Positions 7,836-17,472 of a DNA stretch of 64,000 bases are shown here, one piece after another. The position numbers were made by a program, and so were the translations under genes. The stretch spans positions 6,473-70,472 of the forward strand of contig JAZUDZ010000015.1 in the NCBI GenBank assembly GCA_045639905.1, in the 5' to 3' direction. This stretch comes from RGIG426 sp045639905 (GTDB lineage Bacteria > Bacillota > Clostridia > Oscillospirales > Acutalibacteraceae). Numbering within the stretch: position 1 is the stretch's first letter; each line of letters opens with the position of its first letter. The notes under the pieces are model-generated. The model worked only from the letters and a program-made list of their open reading frames with translations. It was not told the DNA's origin and did no database searches.

Positions 7836-8699
7836 TTAATTGGACGGAGTGAAAACCGCTTGGCTGGTTAACTCCTTGTTAGAGTATGAGGACAGGTCCA
7901 AAGTGCCTCGCACCTGTGTTCCGTGCTTTTTCAAAATTGCGGGAAGCGTCTTGGCGATAACGGCCATTTCGTGGTCGATGTTGGTGGAATTTCCAAGATT
8001 AATGGTAATCTGGTTGTTCCAGTTTAGCATCAGAGCCGAGGCATTTGTCAAATCAATTTCCGAGATACTTTTGATTTTGTGCTTTTCCAGGGACTCGGCA
8101 ATTAATTTGAATGTGTAGGTGTCCTTGTCGTTCATGGCCTGCTTTCCGAGTCCTTGTCCGCTGGGTTTCGCTCCCTTGATGTACGTGTAGCGCAGGGGGA
8201 CATCGCTGACAACCTCCATTTTGTCAATGGCGTTGCCGTTGGTCCCGACCAAAATCCATCCGTCCTTGGAATACATGGCACCGGCGATACCGGTTTCTTC
8301 CACTTTGATAATCAGCTCGTTCATGTTATGACTGCTGATATGGACATCTTCGATATAGGGAAGACTGGCCTTGATGCAGTTTGCGGCATAGGTCTTGTTG
8401 GCTTTCCATATGCTTTCGCCGATATACAGGCCGCTGGCACTTTTTATGGCTTCCTCTGAGTAATGACTGTTTCCTTCTACGGTAATGGATTTCACCGCAA
8501 AGGTGCCTTCCACGATTTCGGTTTGTTGTTGTTTCCCGCTGGCGCGTTGGGCATTCAGACGGGACTGAAGGAAAATTGTTCCGACGGAAAGTCCGGCAAA
8601 GACAAGCGTCAAAACCAAAAGCCACAAGCACACGATCAAACGACGTGCGGCTTTTGACCTCGGTTTTTTATTCTGTTTTTTCTTCTTTGCAGCGGGCAT
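7836..8699 (-). CDS. ftsQ: Cell division protein FtsQ/DivIB
   Basis: 287-aa bitopic divisome protein. A highly basic cytoplasmic tail (AAKKKKQNKKPRSKAARR) is followed by one membrane helix (about residues 22-45) and an extracytoplasmic POTRA domain starting near VKSITVEGNSHYSEEAI. FtsQ/DivIB bridges FtsL and FtsB/DivIC and regulates septal peptidoglycan synthesis. It is the last gene of the dcw operon, 19 bp after murG. Length and architecture are typical; the C-terminal beta domain is poorly conserved, as expected in this family. Confidence 0.88.
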   Translation of the reverse strand: MPAAKKKKQNKKPRSKAARRLIVCLWLLVLTLVFAGLSVGTIFLQSRLNAQRASGKQQQTEIVEGTFAVKSITVEGNSHYSEEAIKSASGLYIGESIWKANKTYAANCIKASLPYIEDVHISSHNMNELIIKVEETGIAGAMYSKDGWILVGTNGNAIDKMEVVSDVPLRYTYIKGAKPSGQGLGKQAMNDKDTYTFKLIAESLEKHKIKSISEIDLTNASALMLNWNNQITINLGNSTNIDHEMAVIAKTLPAILKKHGTQVRGTLDLSSYSNKELTSQAVFTPSN

Positions 8700-8718
8700 A
8701 ATCGGGTTCTCCTCCTGA

Positions 8719-9837
8719 TTACGATTTGGCGGCGTCCTTTACGATTTTGACAATTCGCTCGGTGGCGTCGGTAATAGCCGTATGGACTGCATTGTCATGC
8801 ATTTGGCTTAGACGCTCCGGATCGTCCAAAAGTTCCGATACGGTCTTCCAAAGAAGCTCGTCGGTAATATCTTTTTCTTCAATGCAAACGGCGGCACCCT
8901 GATTTACGAGTGCCAAGGCGTTGTAGTACTGATGATTTTCCGCCACGTTGGGAGACGGAATCAAAATGGCCGGTGTGCCGATGGCCAGCACCTCACTGGT
9001 TGTGATGGCACCGCAGCGGCAAATGACCAGGTCCGCTGCCGCCATACAGCGGGGCAGATCGTCAATGTACGGTCGAACGTCAATGCCGTCGGCATGCAGG
9101 GGAATCTGTTTTTCGGAGAGGGCTTCACAAACTTCTTCGTATTCGCCCTTTCCGGTGGAGTGAATATGCTGGTAGCGTCCTTCTTTGTGACTGGCTTCCA
9201 GCAGGTGAATGACCAGTTCGTTGATTTTGGCGGCGCCCAAACTGCCACCCACCGATAAGACCAAAGGCCGATTGTCAATGCCGAGCTCTTTGCGGGCCTG
9301 TGCTTTGTCTGTGTGCAGGACCTCCGGGCGGAGCGGGTTGCCGGTTACGACGGTATGGGTGCCGGCGGGAAGTCTTCCGGCGGCTTCTTCATTCGGAATA
9401 CAAACGGTGTTCACCATCCTTGCCAAAGCTTTCACGGTCACACCGGGATAGGAGTTGGATTCATGAATGACAACCGGGTATCCTTTTTTTGCGGCCTTTC
9501 GAAGCATGGGTCCGCACACATATCCGCCGGTTCCGACGACGACATCCGGTTTGAATTTCTTTAAAATGGATCCGCAGGTAAAGCCGGCCGTAACGGCATA
9601 GTAAACGGTTCCCAGGTTGTGAAAAACCGCTTTCAGGGTTTTCTTTCTGGAAAAACCGCGTACGGTGATGCTGGTAAAGGGGTACCCGGCTTTGGGGACC
9701 AGTTCGGTTTCCATCCGGTCATCGGCACCGACAAACAAAAATTCAGTTGTGGGATCCTGAGCTTTCAGCTCCGCGGCAATTGCAAGGGCCGGATTGATAT
9801 GTCCGGCGGTGCCGCCGCCTGCCAATAATACACGCAT
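8719..9837 (-). CDS. murG: UDP-GlcNAc:lipid I N-acetylglucosaminyltransferase MurG
   Basis: 372-aa GT28 enzyme converting lipid I to lipid II on the inner membrane face. Glycine-rich loop GGGTAGH at residues 7-13, acceptor motif HESNSYPG, and UDP-binding IPSPNVAENHQYYNA near the C-terminus are all present. The start at 9837 (MRVLLAGGG) is chosen because family members begin here and AGAGG lies about 10 bases upstream; an in-frame extension to 10011 lies inside ftsW and is not used. It is placed between ftsW and ftsQ as in many Firmicutes. Confidence 0.96.
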   Translation of the reverse strand: MRVLLAGGGTAGHINPALAIAAELKAQDPTTEFLFVGADDRMETELVPKAGYPFTSITVRGFSRKKTLKAVFHNLGTVYYAVTAGFTCGSILKKFKPDVVVGTGGYVCGPMLRKAAKKGYPVVIHESNSYPGVTVKALARMVNTVCIPNEEAAGRLPAGTHTVVTGNPLRPEVLHTDKAQARKELGIDNRPLVLSVGGSLGAAKINELVIHLLEASHKEGRYQHIHSTGKGEYEEVCEALSEKQIPLHADGIDVRPYIDDLPRCMAAADLVICRCGAITTSEVLAIGTPAILIPSPNVAENHQYYNALALVNQGAAVCIEEKDITDELLWKTVSELLDDPERLSQMHDNAVHTAITDATERIVKIVKDAAKS

Positions 9838-9850
9838 GGAATTTTTTCCT

Positions 9851-11164
9851 CTATTCTTCGATTTCGGGTTGCTTTTTCTTTTTCTTAAGATCGGCTTGTC
9901 GAGCGACGGATAAGAGAACACCGATCTCACCATATAGGATAACCAGGGCCGAGCCTCCGAAACTGAAGAAGGGGAGACTGATACCGGTATTCGGCATGGC
10001 ATTGGCCACAACGGCGATGTTTAAAATAACCTGGAGAGCAATCTGAGAAGTGATTCCCAGTGCCAGTAAATATCCGAATTTATCCTTTGCATTGCGGGCA
10101 ATTTTCAGGCCGCGGAACACAAAGACCGCAAATAAAACAATGACAAGCATGGCTCCGATAAAGCCCAGTTCCTCACAAATAACGGCAAAGATAAAGTCGT
10201 TGTGGCATTCCGGCAGGAACAGGTGTTTTTGACGGGAGTTGCCGAAGCCGAGACCCCAAAGTCCGCCGGAGCCGAGGGAGAACAGAGACTGGACGGTTTG
10301 CCAGGCGGTGTCGCGTCCCGAAACACCGGTTGTCGGGTCGACACCGGAGGTGAACACCTGAATGGGATGCAGCCACACGTCCATACGGTCACCTTCGTAA
10401 CCGCCTCCCAGTTTACCGATAACGAGGACCAGACCGGCAAGGCCGCAAGCGGCCAAATAACAAATCTTGCCACCGCCGGCAAACATCAAAATGATACCGA
10501 TACAGGCTACCAGGATGGTACAGGACATATGGGGTTCTTTCATAATGAGCAGGCAGGTGATTCCGAGCGGAATCAAAAGGAGAACCAGGTTGATAACCAG
10601 TTCTTCTTTGAGCTGGTTCTTGCCTTTGTCGCTCAAACGACCGCTTTCGCTCCATAGGCCGGATTCTTTGTTGCGTGTCAGGAAATTAGTCCAGAACGGC
10701 CGTCTGAGCACGCCGTAATTGGTTGACATGACATGCGCAAACAGCAAAATAATGGAGAATTTGGCAAGCTCGGAGGACTGGAAGGTGAATCCGCCCAGGT
10801 TAATCCAGCGGTGCACGTTGTCAACACCTTTGCAACGAAGAGCCCAAATTAAGAGGACAATACTGAAAAGCAAGACAGGGATGGCAAATACATGCAGCTT
10901 ATGATAGTCCACGCAGGAGGCGATAATCATAAAGACAATGCCGATGACGGTGTACTTCATTTGGTTTTTGATATAGAAGTAACTGTCATAGTTACAGTCC
11001 TGCGAATAACTGGCCAAAATATGGCTGGAGGAAAACAGACTGATCAGACCGACAACCACCATGACGGCAAAGATTGCCAGTAATGTGGTATCTAAATTGT
11101 GAATATAAAACAAACCGGAAAACCAGCTTTTTTTGCGAAGACCGGTTTTGGGCTGTCCGTCCAT
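9851..11164 (-). CDS. ftsW: SEDS peptidoglycan polymerase FtsW/SpoVE
   Basis: 437-aa polytopic membrane protein with about ten hydrophobic segments, a glycosyltransferase polymerising lipid II at the septum with its class B PBP partner (the SpoVD-like protein upstream). SEDS landmarks are GGFTFQSSELAKFSI, HNDFIFAVICEELGF and GISLPFFSFGGSALV. A loop between helices (NFLTRNKESGLW...) is longer than in many homologues. It follows mraY directly; murD, which usually lies between them, is absent. FtsW and sporulation-specific SpoVE cannot be separated by sequence alone; the context with spoVD-type PBP leaves both possible. Confidence 0.92.
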   Translation of the reverse strand: MDGQPKTGLRKKSWFSGLFYIHNLDTTLLAIFAVMVVVGLISLFSSSHILASYSQDCNYDSYFYIKNQMKYTVIGIVFMIIASCVDYHKLHVFAIPVLLFSIVLLIWALRCKGVDNVHRWINLGGFTFQSSELAKFSIILLFAHVMSTNYGVLRRPFWTNFLTRNKESGLWSESGRLSDKGKNQLKEELVINLVLLLIPLGITCLLIMKEPHMSCTILVACIGIILMFAGGGKICYLAACGLAGLVLVIGKLGGGYEGDRMDVWLHPIQVFTSGVDPTTGVSGRDTAWQTVQSLFSLGSGGLWGLGFGNSRQKHLFLPECHNDFIFAVICEELGFIGAMLVIVLFAVFVFRGLKIARNAKDKFGYLLALGITSQIALQVILNIAVVANAMPNTGISLPFFSFGGSALVILYGEIGVLLSVARQADLKKKKKQPEIEE

Positions 11165-11194
11165 ATTCTATTCCTCCTTTCAAAATGCTTGAAA

Positions 11195-12223
11195 TTACCA
11201 GCCGGATACGCTTAAGCAAATGGTAATGGCACCGGCGATAAGAGTTATCAATGTAAAAACGGTTACGATTTTGTTTTCCGACCATCCGCACAGCTCAAAA
11301 TGGTGGTGGATGGGGGACATTTTAAAGAGTCGTTTTCCGTGTGTCAGTTTAAAGTAAGAAACCTGCAGCATGACCGACACCGTTTCAATGATGTAAATCA
11401 GGCCGAAGGGAATCAGCAGCAGAGGATGACCGATGCCGAAGGCAAAGGCACAAAGCGTACCGCCGATAAAGAGGGAACCGGTATCACCCATCATTACTTT
11501 GGCAGGGTGCAGGTTATAAACCAAGAACCCGGCAATGGCACCGACCAGAGCCGACAGAAAAACACTTTGACCGGCTTCGTGCATAAATCCGGCGCTGACT
11601 AAGAAGCACAGCCCGGCGACGAATGTAACCGACCCGCAAAGACCGTCGACACCATCGGTGAGGTTGGTGGCATTGTTGAAACCAACCAGAAAGAACATAC
11701 AAATCGGAATAAACCAGAAACTCAGGGAGACTTCTCCCAAAAACGGGATAAAGAAACGGTCGGCATGGAAGAAGTAAAGTGTTCCGGCGTACAAGGCCGA
11801 CAGCACGATTTGAAGCAAAAACTTCTGTTTGTCGGTCAGACCGAGATTCCGTTTTTTTACGACCTTAATATAGTCGTCGGTAAATCCGATCAAAGCGGAG
11901 CCCAGCGCCAAACCGCAGCCGGCGAAAAACCGAATACGGGTGTTTTGATCTGCGCCGGAGAGAATCGGAACTTTAAACAGCGTTTCTCCGGAAATCAGGA
12001 CCAGAGCCGTGGCAAATACGGCAGCACCTATGAAGAACAGGCCGCCCATCGTGGGTGTGCCTTGTTTGTTTTTATGCCAGGAAGGGCCGATGTCCAATAT
12101 GGTTTGGCCGAATTTTAATTTGTGCAGCAGCGGGATGGCCCAGCGCCCAAGGAGGACGGAGGCTACCAGTGCAAGCAGTGCCGTGATCACATCGATCAAG
12201 GCGATGGTCGACATGTTCAGCAT
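11195..12223 (-). CDS. mraY: Phospho-N-acetylmuramoyl-pentapeptide transferase MraY
   Basis: 342-aa integral membrane enzyme transferring phospho-MurNAc-pentapeptide to undecaprenyl phosphate, giving lipid I. Motifs are HKNKQGTPTMGG near the N-terminus, the Asp-rich NATNLTDGVDGL catalytic loop, and MSPIHHHFEL with the HHH cluster. The ATG overlaps the murE stop (ATGCTGA), and AGGAG sits 8 bases before it. About ten transmembrane helices are apparent. Direct murE-mraY linkage shows that murF has been lost from this cluster. Confidence 0.96.
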   Translation of the reverse strand: MLNMSTIALIDVITALLALVASVLLGRWAIPLLHKLKFGQTILDIGPSWHKNKQGTPTMGGLFFIGAAVFATALVLISGETLFKVPILSGADQNTRIRFFAGCGLALGSALIGFTDDYIKVVKKRNLGLTDKQKFLLQIVLSALYAGTLYFFHADRFFIPFLGEVSLSFWFIPICMFFLVGFNNATNLTDGVDGLCGSVTFVAGLCFLVSAGFMHEAGQSVFLSALVGAIAGFLVYNLHPAKVMMGDTGSLFIGGTLCAFAFGIGHPLLLIPFGLIYIIETVSVMLQVSYFKLTHGKRLFKMSPIHHHFELCGWSENKIVTVFTLITLIAGAITICLSVSGW

Positions 12224-13665
12224 TCTTTCATCTCCTGTTTGTTTTTGTATCCCAGTGCCTCGGCTACAACCTCACGCTCATCGATATGAAGCATGCCGTT
12301 ATTGAGAACCTGACAGCTTTCGTGGCCTTTGCCGGCCAATAAAACGGTATCGCCGGGACGTGCCATTTGTACAGCTTTGCGGATTGCTTCGAATCGGTCC
12401 GCAATACAATACGTTTCGGTATTGTCCGGGATGCCTTCTTTTACACCTTGAATGATGAAGTCCTCGTCTTCCGTACGAGGGTTATCCGATGTAACAAAGA
12501 GAACATCGGCATAGCGTGCGGCAATGGCGCCCATTTCCGCGCGCTTCGTTATGTCGCGTTTGCCGGCTGCGCCGAATACGGCAATCAGACGATTTTGCAC
12601 GGAAGGCTTGATGGCGGAAAATATTTTTTCAAGTCCATCCGGTGTGTGTGCATAGTCAATAATGACGGGAAATCCTTTTCCGGTCTTTACAAGCTCGGCA
12701 CGGCCCCGAACACCTTCCAGGGATGATAGTGCTTTTTGCGCCAGGTCAAAGGGAACACCCAGTTCCAAAAGGCAACTGAGAACGCCGAGAGAGTTATAAA
12801 CGGAAAATTCTCCCGGAATTCCGAGGGTGATTGGTCCACGAACGTCCGGACCGACAAATTCATAGGAAACACCGTCGGGTCGGCATACGGGTTGCTCAGC
12901 CCGATAGGTAGCTTTGGAATTTTTACAAGAGAATGTGTATACCCGGCAGGGAAGGTCTTGACTTATTTTATCAAACCAGGAATCGTCCGCGTTTAAGAAG
13001 GCCTTTTTGCAGTTTAGGAACAGTTTTTTCTTGGCCTCACAGTAGTCTTCCATGGTTTTGTGGTAATCCAGGTGGTCTTGTGTGAGATTGGTAAAAATAC
13101 CGGCTTCAAACTGAATCCCGTCCACACGGCACTGTGCCAAAGCGTGGGAGGAAACTTCCATAACCACATGAGTACAGTGGGCGTCGGCCATCTGTCGGAA
13201 CAAATGATGGAGTTCGTAAGCTTCCGGCGTTGTATGACAGGCGGGGATCGGCCGGTTGCCGATGAGCGACTGAATCGTTCCGATAAGGCCGACTTTATAG
13301 CCGCAAAGTTCCAAAGCCTGTTTCATCATATAGGAAGAAGAGGTTTTGCCGTTGGTACCGGTGATGCCGATGATTTTCATGTCGTCAGCCGGGTGGCCAA
13401 ACCAGTTCGCGGACATTTTTGCCCACACCGAACGGGTGTCCTCGAGAATGATTTGGTTATCCATTCCAAGGTCCCGCTCGGCGATAATAAGGGCGGCACC
13501 GTTTTCCAGCGCCTTGGAGGCATACTTGTGTCCGTCAACATTTACGCCGTTAATACAGACAAATGCAAATCCCGGCTTAATTTTTCTGGTGTCACAGGCG
13601 ATTCCTGTTATTTCCAGATCGTTTGAAGGCACAAAGATGCCGTTAAGCAATTGACTGAGCTTCAT
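12217..13665 (-). CDS. murE: UDP-MurNAc-tripeptide synthetase MurE (meso-DAP type)
   Basis: 482-aa Mur ligase adding the third stem-peptide residue. The ATP loop GITGTNGKTSS is at 100-110 and the substrate-selecting motif DNPR is at 394-397, which in this family indicates meso-diaminopimelate rather than lysine. FGAAGKRDITKR replaces the more common FGCGGDRD form. The start at 13665 (MKLSQLL) has GGAGG about 10 bases upstream and fits the family; a longer reading into spoVD is not supported. The stop overlaps the mraY start. The cell wall is thus predicted to be DAP-type. Confidence 0.95.
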   Translation of the reverse strand: MKLSQLLNGIFVPSNDLEITGIACDTRKIKPGFAFVCINGVNVDGHKYASKALENGAALIIAERDLGMDNQIILEDTRSVWAKMSANWFGHPADDMKIIGITGTNGKTSSSYMMKQALELCGYKVGLIGTIQSLIGNRPIPACHTTPEAYELHHLFRQMADAHCTHVVMEVSSHALAQCRVDGIQFEAGIFTNLTQDHLDYHKTMEDYCEAKKKLFLNCKKAFLNADDSWFDKISQDLPCRVYTFSCKNSKATYRAEQPVCRPDGVSYEFVGPDVRGPITLGIPGEFSVYNSLGVLSCLLELGVPFDLAQKALSSLEGVRGRAELVKTGKGFPVIIDYAHTPDGLEKIFSAIKPSVQNRLIAVFGAAGKRDITKRAEMGAIAARYADVLFVTSDNPRTEDEDFIIQGVKEGIPDNTETYCIADRFEAIRKAVQMARPGDTVLLAGKGHESCQVLNNGMLHIDEREVVAEALGYKNKQEMKEC

Positions 13666-13699
13666 ATGACGGTGGCCTCCTTTCATAGTTTTAAGCTTG

Positions 13700-15967
13700 T
13701 TAAGCGATAGCGTCGGTTGTTTCAAAGCGCAGGGTAACAACGCTTCCTTTCGGGAGTCTCGCTCCCGGTTGCCAGTTCTGGTTATAAGCCGTGGCGCCGC
13801 CGGTGGAAATGTTACCGGTAACGGAAATGTTGATACCTGCATTATCAGCGGCAACCTGTGCTTGTGACAGGGTCATGCCGTCAAAATTCGGGACAGTTGC
13901 GGTTGAACCCAAACTGTCATCGTCCGTGTACACATAAACGGTTCCGCTTTTCGGAATGGTGCTGCCGGCGGTCGGAACCTGGTCGAGAACGGTAGCGCCG
14001 TTTCCGAGGACCTGAATCTGCAAATCGGCATTACCGATGATGGTTGAGGCGGTTGAGATTTCCTTATCCATAACATTGGGTGTGGTTGTACTGAGGTTGG
14101 CCATTTCGGCTTCAGTGTAGATGGGCTCAACGCCGAGATACGGAAGGGATTCTTCCAAAATGCCTTGGCAAACAGGACCGGCCACGTGACTGCCGTATCG
14201 GTTGGAACTGTGCGGTTCATCAATGATTGTCAAACATGCAATCCGCGGATCGTCTGCAGGAGCAAAGGTTCCGAAGGAACCCCAAACCAGGTAACCTTCC
14301 TTACGGGATTCCGTCTTATCGGACGTACCGGATTTACCGGCAACGCGATATCCGGGGACATAAACGTTTTTGGAACCGCCGCCGTTGACGGCTGCTGCCA
14401 GCATTTCGGTTACTTTCTCACAGGTTTCACTGGAGACAACCTGGCGCTTGACAGTGGGTTCGGTTTTGGAAACGATGTTTCCGTTTTCGTCCAAAATTTC
14501 CGATACCAGATACGGCTGCAAAAGATAGCCGCCGTTGGCAACTGCGGAAATGGCCGTAATCATTTGAATGGGGGTGATTTTAAAGGTCTGACCCATGGAA
14601 GAGGTGGCAACGTCCAAGTCGGTCATATCAATACCGTGATACAATCCGCTGTTGCTGATGGCCTCGCTCAGGGTATCAATGCCAGTCGGTTCCGTAAAGC
14701 CGAAGCCGACGAAGTATTTGTAGAAGCGTTCTCCGCCGAGGGATAACCCAAGTGTAATGAAACCCGGGTTACAGGAGTTGGAAATAATATCGGCAAAGTG
14801 CTGTGTGCCATGCCCCGGAGGATGCCAGCAAACAATGGTCTGCCCGTTGACTTCTTTGTAGCCGGGGCAGTAGAAGGTGGTGGTGTCCGTATCGGCCACG
14901 CCTTCTTCCAGCGACATACAGGAAGTGAAAATTTTAAAAACGGAACCGGGTTCGTAAAACTCGGAAACAGCTTTGTTGCTCCACTGTTCCATGCGGGCAG
15001 CGGCCAATGCATCGCTGTATTTGTCACCCGACAATAAATCAAGTTTCTGTTTGACGGTCGGGTTGGTAATTTTCCAGGGGTCGGTTAAATCAAAGTCGCC
15101 TTTGACGGCCATGGCTAAAATGGCGCCGGTTTTGACGTCCATCACGATGGAAACGCCACGGTTGGCGACATCGTTTTCGCTGATGGACTGTGCCAGGTAT
15201 TTTTCGGCGATGCGCTGAATGTTTTCGTCGATGGTTAATACGAGACTGTTGCCGTCTTCGGCATCAATGGTTTTTTCACAGGCGAGGGAAACGGCCATTT
15301 CGTCACCGGCGGAGTTTTTGATGGAAACGACGCGCCCGGCAACGCCGGTCAGGGTTTCGTCATATTTGGCTTCCAGACCGTATAGGCCGTAGTGGTCGGT
15401 TCCCGTAAATCCGATAACCGTAGAGGCTAAGGAACCATAGGGATAGGTCCGTTTATAGTCGCTGATGATACGGAAAATACCGGTACCGCTCAGATCGTTC
15501 TTTTTGGCCCAGTCCTGAAATTTTTCCACCTGCGGATTTTCCAGGTTGCCGATTACTTTTTGGTATTCGGACTCGAAGAAGCCGGTGTCCTCATACACGC
15601 TGTCATAGTCCAGTTTGAACATTTCGGACAAACCTTTGGCGATGGTCTTTCTGGCGCTTTCCACCTGGTCGTCCGGCAGGCCGGCGATGGCTTTGGCAGA
15701 CATGATAATGGTCCATACCTGCTGCGATTCCGCCAGCACGTTTTTATTACAGTCATAAATGGTGCCGCGATGAGCAGCCACAATGCTGTCATCCAGTTGC
15801 TGATTGACCGCCATATTGGCATAAGTTTCGCCTTTGATCAGCATATTATAGCCAAGCACGAAGATAACATATACCAAGACAATGACAACCGCAACATAGA
15901 CAAGAATGGTTCGCACGTACATTGTTTTGGACGGTTTTACGGATTTCTGCACTGTATCCTTTGCCAT
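13700..15967 (-). CDS. Class B penicillin-binding protein, SpoVD/FtsI-like, with two PASTA domains
   Basis: 755-aa D,D-transpeptidase anchored by one N-terminal helix (about 19-42). The catalytic triad motifs are SVFK (S342-K345), SCN (S398-N400) and KSGTS (K545). Two PASTA modules follow after about residue 640: one with VLDQVPTAGSTIPKSGTV and one with VPNFDGMTLSQAQ. PASTA tails occur in SpoVD and in PBP2x-type FtsI. Its place between ftsL and murE is that of pbpB/spoVD in Bacillus; only one class B PBP gene is present here, so it may be the vegetative septal enzyme, the sporulation enzyme, or both. Confidence 0.93.
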   Translation of the reverse strand: MAKDTVQKSVKPSKTMYVRTILVYVAVVIVLVYVIFVLGYNMLIKGETYANMAVNQQLDDSIVAAHRGTIYDCNKNVLAESQQVWTIIMSAKAIAGLPDDQVESARKTIAKGLSEMFKLDYDSVYEDTGFFESEYQKVIGNLENPQVEKFQDWAKKNDLSGTGIFRIISDYKRTYPYGSLASTVIGFTGTDHYGLYGLEAKYDETLTGVAGRVVSIKNSAGDEMAVSLACEKTIDAEDGNSLVLTIDENIQRIAEKYLAQSISENDVANRGVSIVMDVKTGAILAMAVKGDFDLTDPWKITNPTVKQKLDLLSGDKYSDALAAARMEQWSNKAVSEFYEPGSVFKIFTSCMSLEEGVADTDTTTFYCPGYKEVNGQTIVCWHPPGHGTQHFADIISNSCNPGFITLGLSLGGERFYKYFVGFGFTEPTGIDTLSEAISNSGLYHGIDMTDLDVATSSMGQTFKITPIQMITAISAVANGGYLLQPYLVSEILDENGNIVSKTEPTVKRQVVSSETCEKVTEMLAAAVNGGGSKNVYVPGYRVAGKSGTSDKTESRKEGYLVWGSFGTFAPADDPRIACLTIIDEPHSSNRYGSHVAGPVCQGILEESLPYLGVEPIYTEAEMANLSTTTPNVMDKEISTASTIIGNADLQIQVLGNGATVLDQVPTAGSTIPKSGTVYVYTDDDSLGSTATVPNFDGMTLSQAQVAADNAGINISVTGNISTGGATAYNQNWQPGARLPKGSVVTLRFETTDAIA

Positions 15968-15982
15968 ATGACGACCTCCTTC

Positions 15983-16025
15983 TAAAAAAGTTAACGAGAG
16001 TTAAGATGGGATTTCTCAACTCTCG
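15983..16025 (-). other. Terminator-like hairpin between ftsL and spoVD
   Basis: CGAGAGTT (15995-16002) pairs with AACTCTCG (16018-16025) around a 15-base loop; on the minus strand TTAACTTTTTT follows. It could attenuate transcription inside the dcw operon or simply stabilise the upstream message. Confidence 0.4.
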
Positions 16026-16042
16026 CACAAAAACCGATTCAT

Positions 16043-16513
16043 TTAGAAAAGTGCTTGAATGTCGCACCACAGGTTGGACAGAAAGTTGTTTGAACCCGAA
16101 ACGACTTCGGTCTTATCTCCGCCTTCGACGGTAATGTATGTGTACTGGGATGCTTCAACTTTTTGCAAGCCGTGTTTTTCGGCGTACGCTTCAATTTTGT
16201 CGGGAGAAGCGATATTGCACAATTGACTGTTTAAACCAATCTGTTCGCTCTTAAGTTTGTCAAGCTGTGTGGTCAGGGAAGAGATTTCCGTATCCATATC
16301 CGAAATGCGGATGTGGTAGATAACCACTGTGGCCAGAAGGGCTAACACAACGGCGGCGCAAATTACGATTTCCACCGTTTTAAGAGCGGTCTGCTGGGCC
16401 TGACGGCGCTTTTGAGCTTTTGTAACCTTTTTGGTGTTTTTCACCTGTGAAATTTTCGGTTGTTTCCGCTCGAACAGTTCCAGGCTGTATGCGGTGCTCA
16501 CATTGTCCGTCAT
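16043..16513 (-). CDS. ftsL: FtsL/DivIC-like septum protein
   Basis: 156-aa small bitopic protein. A basic N-terminal region (KKVTKAQKRRQ) precedes one membrane helix (about 47-68) and a leucine-heptad coiled coil (ISDMDTEISSLTTQLDKLKSEQIGLNSQL with breaks). The tail has the PDKIEAYAEKHGLQKVE pattern typical of FtsL. It forms the FtsQLB-type trimer with FtsQ and DivIC. The call rests on topology and on its place between rsmH and the class B PBP gene, since sequence conservation in FtsL is low. Confidence 0.85.
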   Translation of the reverse strand: MTDNVSTAYSLELFERKQPKISQVKNTKKVTKAQKRRQAQQTALKTVEIVICAAVVLALLATVVIYHIRISDMDTEISSLTTQLDKLKSEQIGLNSQLCNIASPDKIEAYAEKHGLQKVEASQYTYITVEGGDKTEVVSGSNNFLSNLWCDIQALF

Positions 16514-16527
16514 GCGATTGGCCTCCT

Positions 16528-17466
16528 TTAGTCATAAAGTTCGTGATTTTTCTCAATGCAGCGAAGTTTTGCGCTGCGGCTTCTCGGGTTCTGCTTCAGT
16601 TCTTCTTCCGTTGCCGTGACGGGCTTTCGAAGAACCAGGGTTCCGGGCGGTGTGCGATGACAAACGCAAACCGGAAACTGCGGGGGACAGATGCAACCTT
16701 CTTTGAAAGAAGCGAAGGTTTCTTTTACCAGGCGGTCTTCTAGAGAATGAAAGGTGATGACTGCCAGGCGCCCGCCGGGCTTTAAACAATTAAAGGCGGT
16801 CTTCAGTGCCCCCGGTAAGATATCCAGTTCCCCGTTGACAGCAATGCGTAAAGCTTGGAAGGTGCGTCGTGAAGGGTGTTTGTCACGTCGCGCTGCAGCG
16901 GGGATACTGGACACGATGATGTCGGTCAGTTGGGTTGTTGTTTCAATTCGTTCGCTTTCCCGTCTGCGAACGATGGTATTGGCAATGGGACGGGCAAATT
17001 TTTCTTCGCCGAAGTCCCTGAGTATTTTGGTTAATTCATCTGCCGAAAGTGTGTTGACCAAATCGGCAGCGGTAGGGCCGGACTGACTCATGCGCATGTC
17101 CAGCGGTGCGTCTCCGTGATACGAGAATCCGCGTTCGATGGTGTCCAGCTGGTGAGAAGAAACTCCAAGGTCCAGCAGGATTCCGTCAACCCCGTCAATG
17201 CCCTGTTCTGCCAGAACGGCGTCCATACGGGAAAAGTTGGATTGGATGACGGTGGCCGGAAGGCCTGCAAGCCGTTTGCCGGCTTCCTTGATGGCGTCCG
17301 GATCCTGATCCAGGGCGTACAGGTGACCGTTTTCAAGGCGGGAAGCAATTTCAAAGGAATGCCCGCCTCCACCGGCTGTTCCGTCTAAATACAAACCATC
17401 CGGCTTGATTTGAAGGGCGTCTAAAACCGGTTCCAGTAAAACCGGAATGTGATAGGTGGTTTCCAT
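16528..17466 (-). CDS. rsmH: 16S rRNA (cytosine1402-N4)-methyltransferase RsmH
   Basis: 312-aa SAM-dependent enzyme (MraW) that N4-methylates C1402 in the ribosomal P site. HIPVLLEPVLDAL, the SAM loop LDGTAGGGGHS, LLDLGVSSHQLD, and the C-terminal PRSRSAKLRCIEK segment are characteristic. It starts 6 bp downstream of mraZ and ends 14 bp before ftsL, the classical second position of the dcw operon. Length matches the family. Confidence 0.97.
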   Translation of the reverse strand: METTYHIPVLLEPVLDALQIKPDGLYLDGTAGGGGHSFEIASRLENGHLYALDQDPDAIKEAGKRLAGLPATVIQSNFSRMDAVLAEQGIDGVDGILLDLGVSSHQLDTIERGFSYHGDAPLDMRMSQSGPTAADLVNTLSADELTKILRDFGEEKFARPIANTIVRRRESERIETTTQLTDIIVSSIPAAARRDKHPSRRTFQALRIAVNGELDILPGALKTAFNCLKPGGRLAVITFHSLEDRLVKETFASFKEGCICPPQFPVCVCHRTPPGTLVLRKPVTATEEELKQNPRSRSAKLRCIEKNHELYD

Positions 17467-17472
17467 TGCTAT

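Noticed and set aside
9838..10011. N-terminal extension of MurG
   Set aside because: It lies inside ftsW, lacks a ribosome site, and the family begins at the glycine-rich MRVLLAGGG.
13666..13854. N-terminal extension of MurE
   Set aside because: It lies inside the class B PBP gene; GGAGG and family alignment support the start at 13665.
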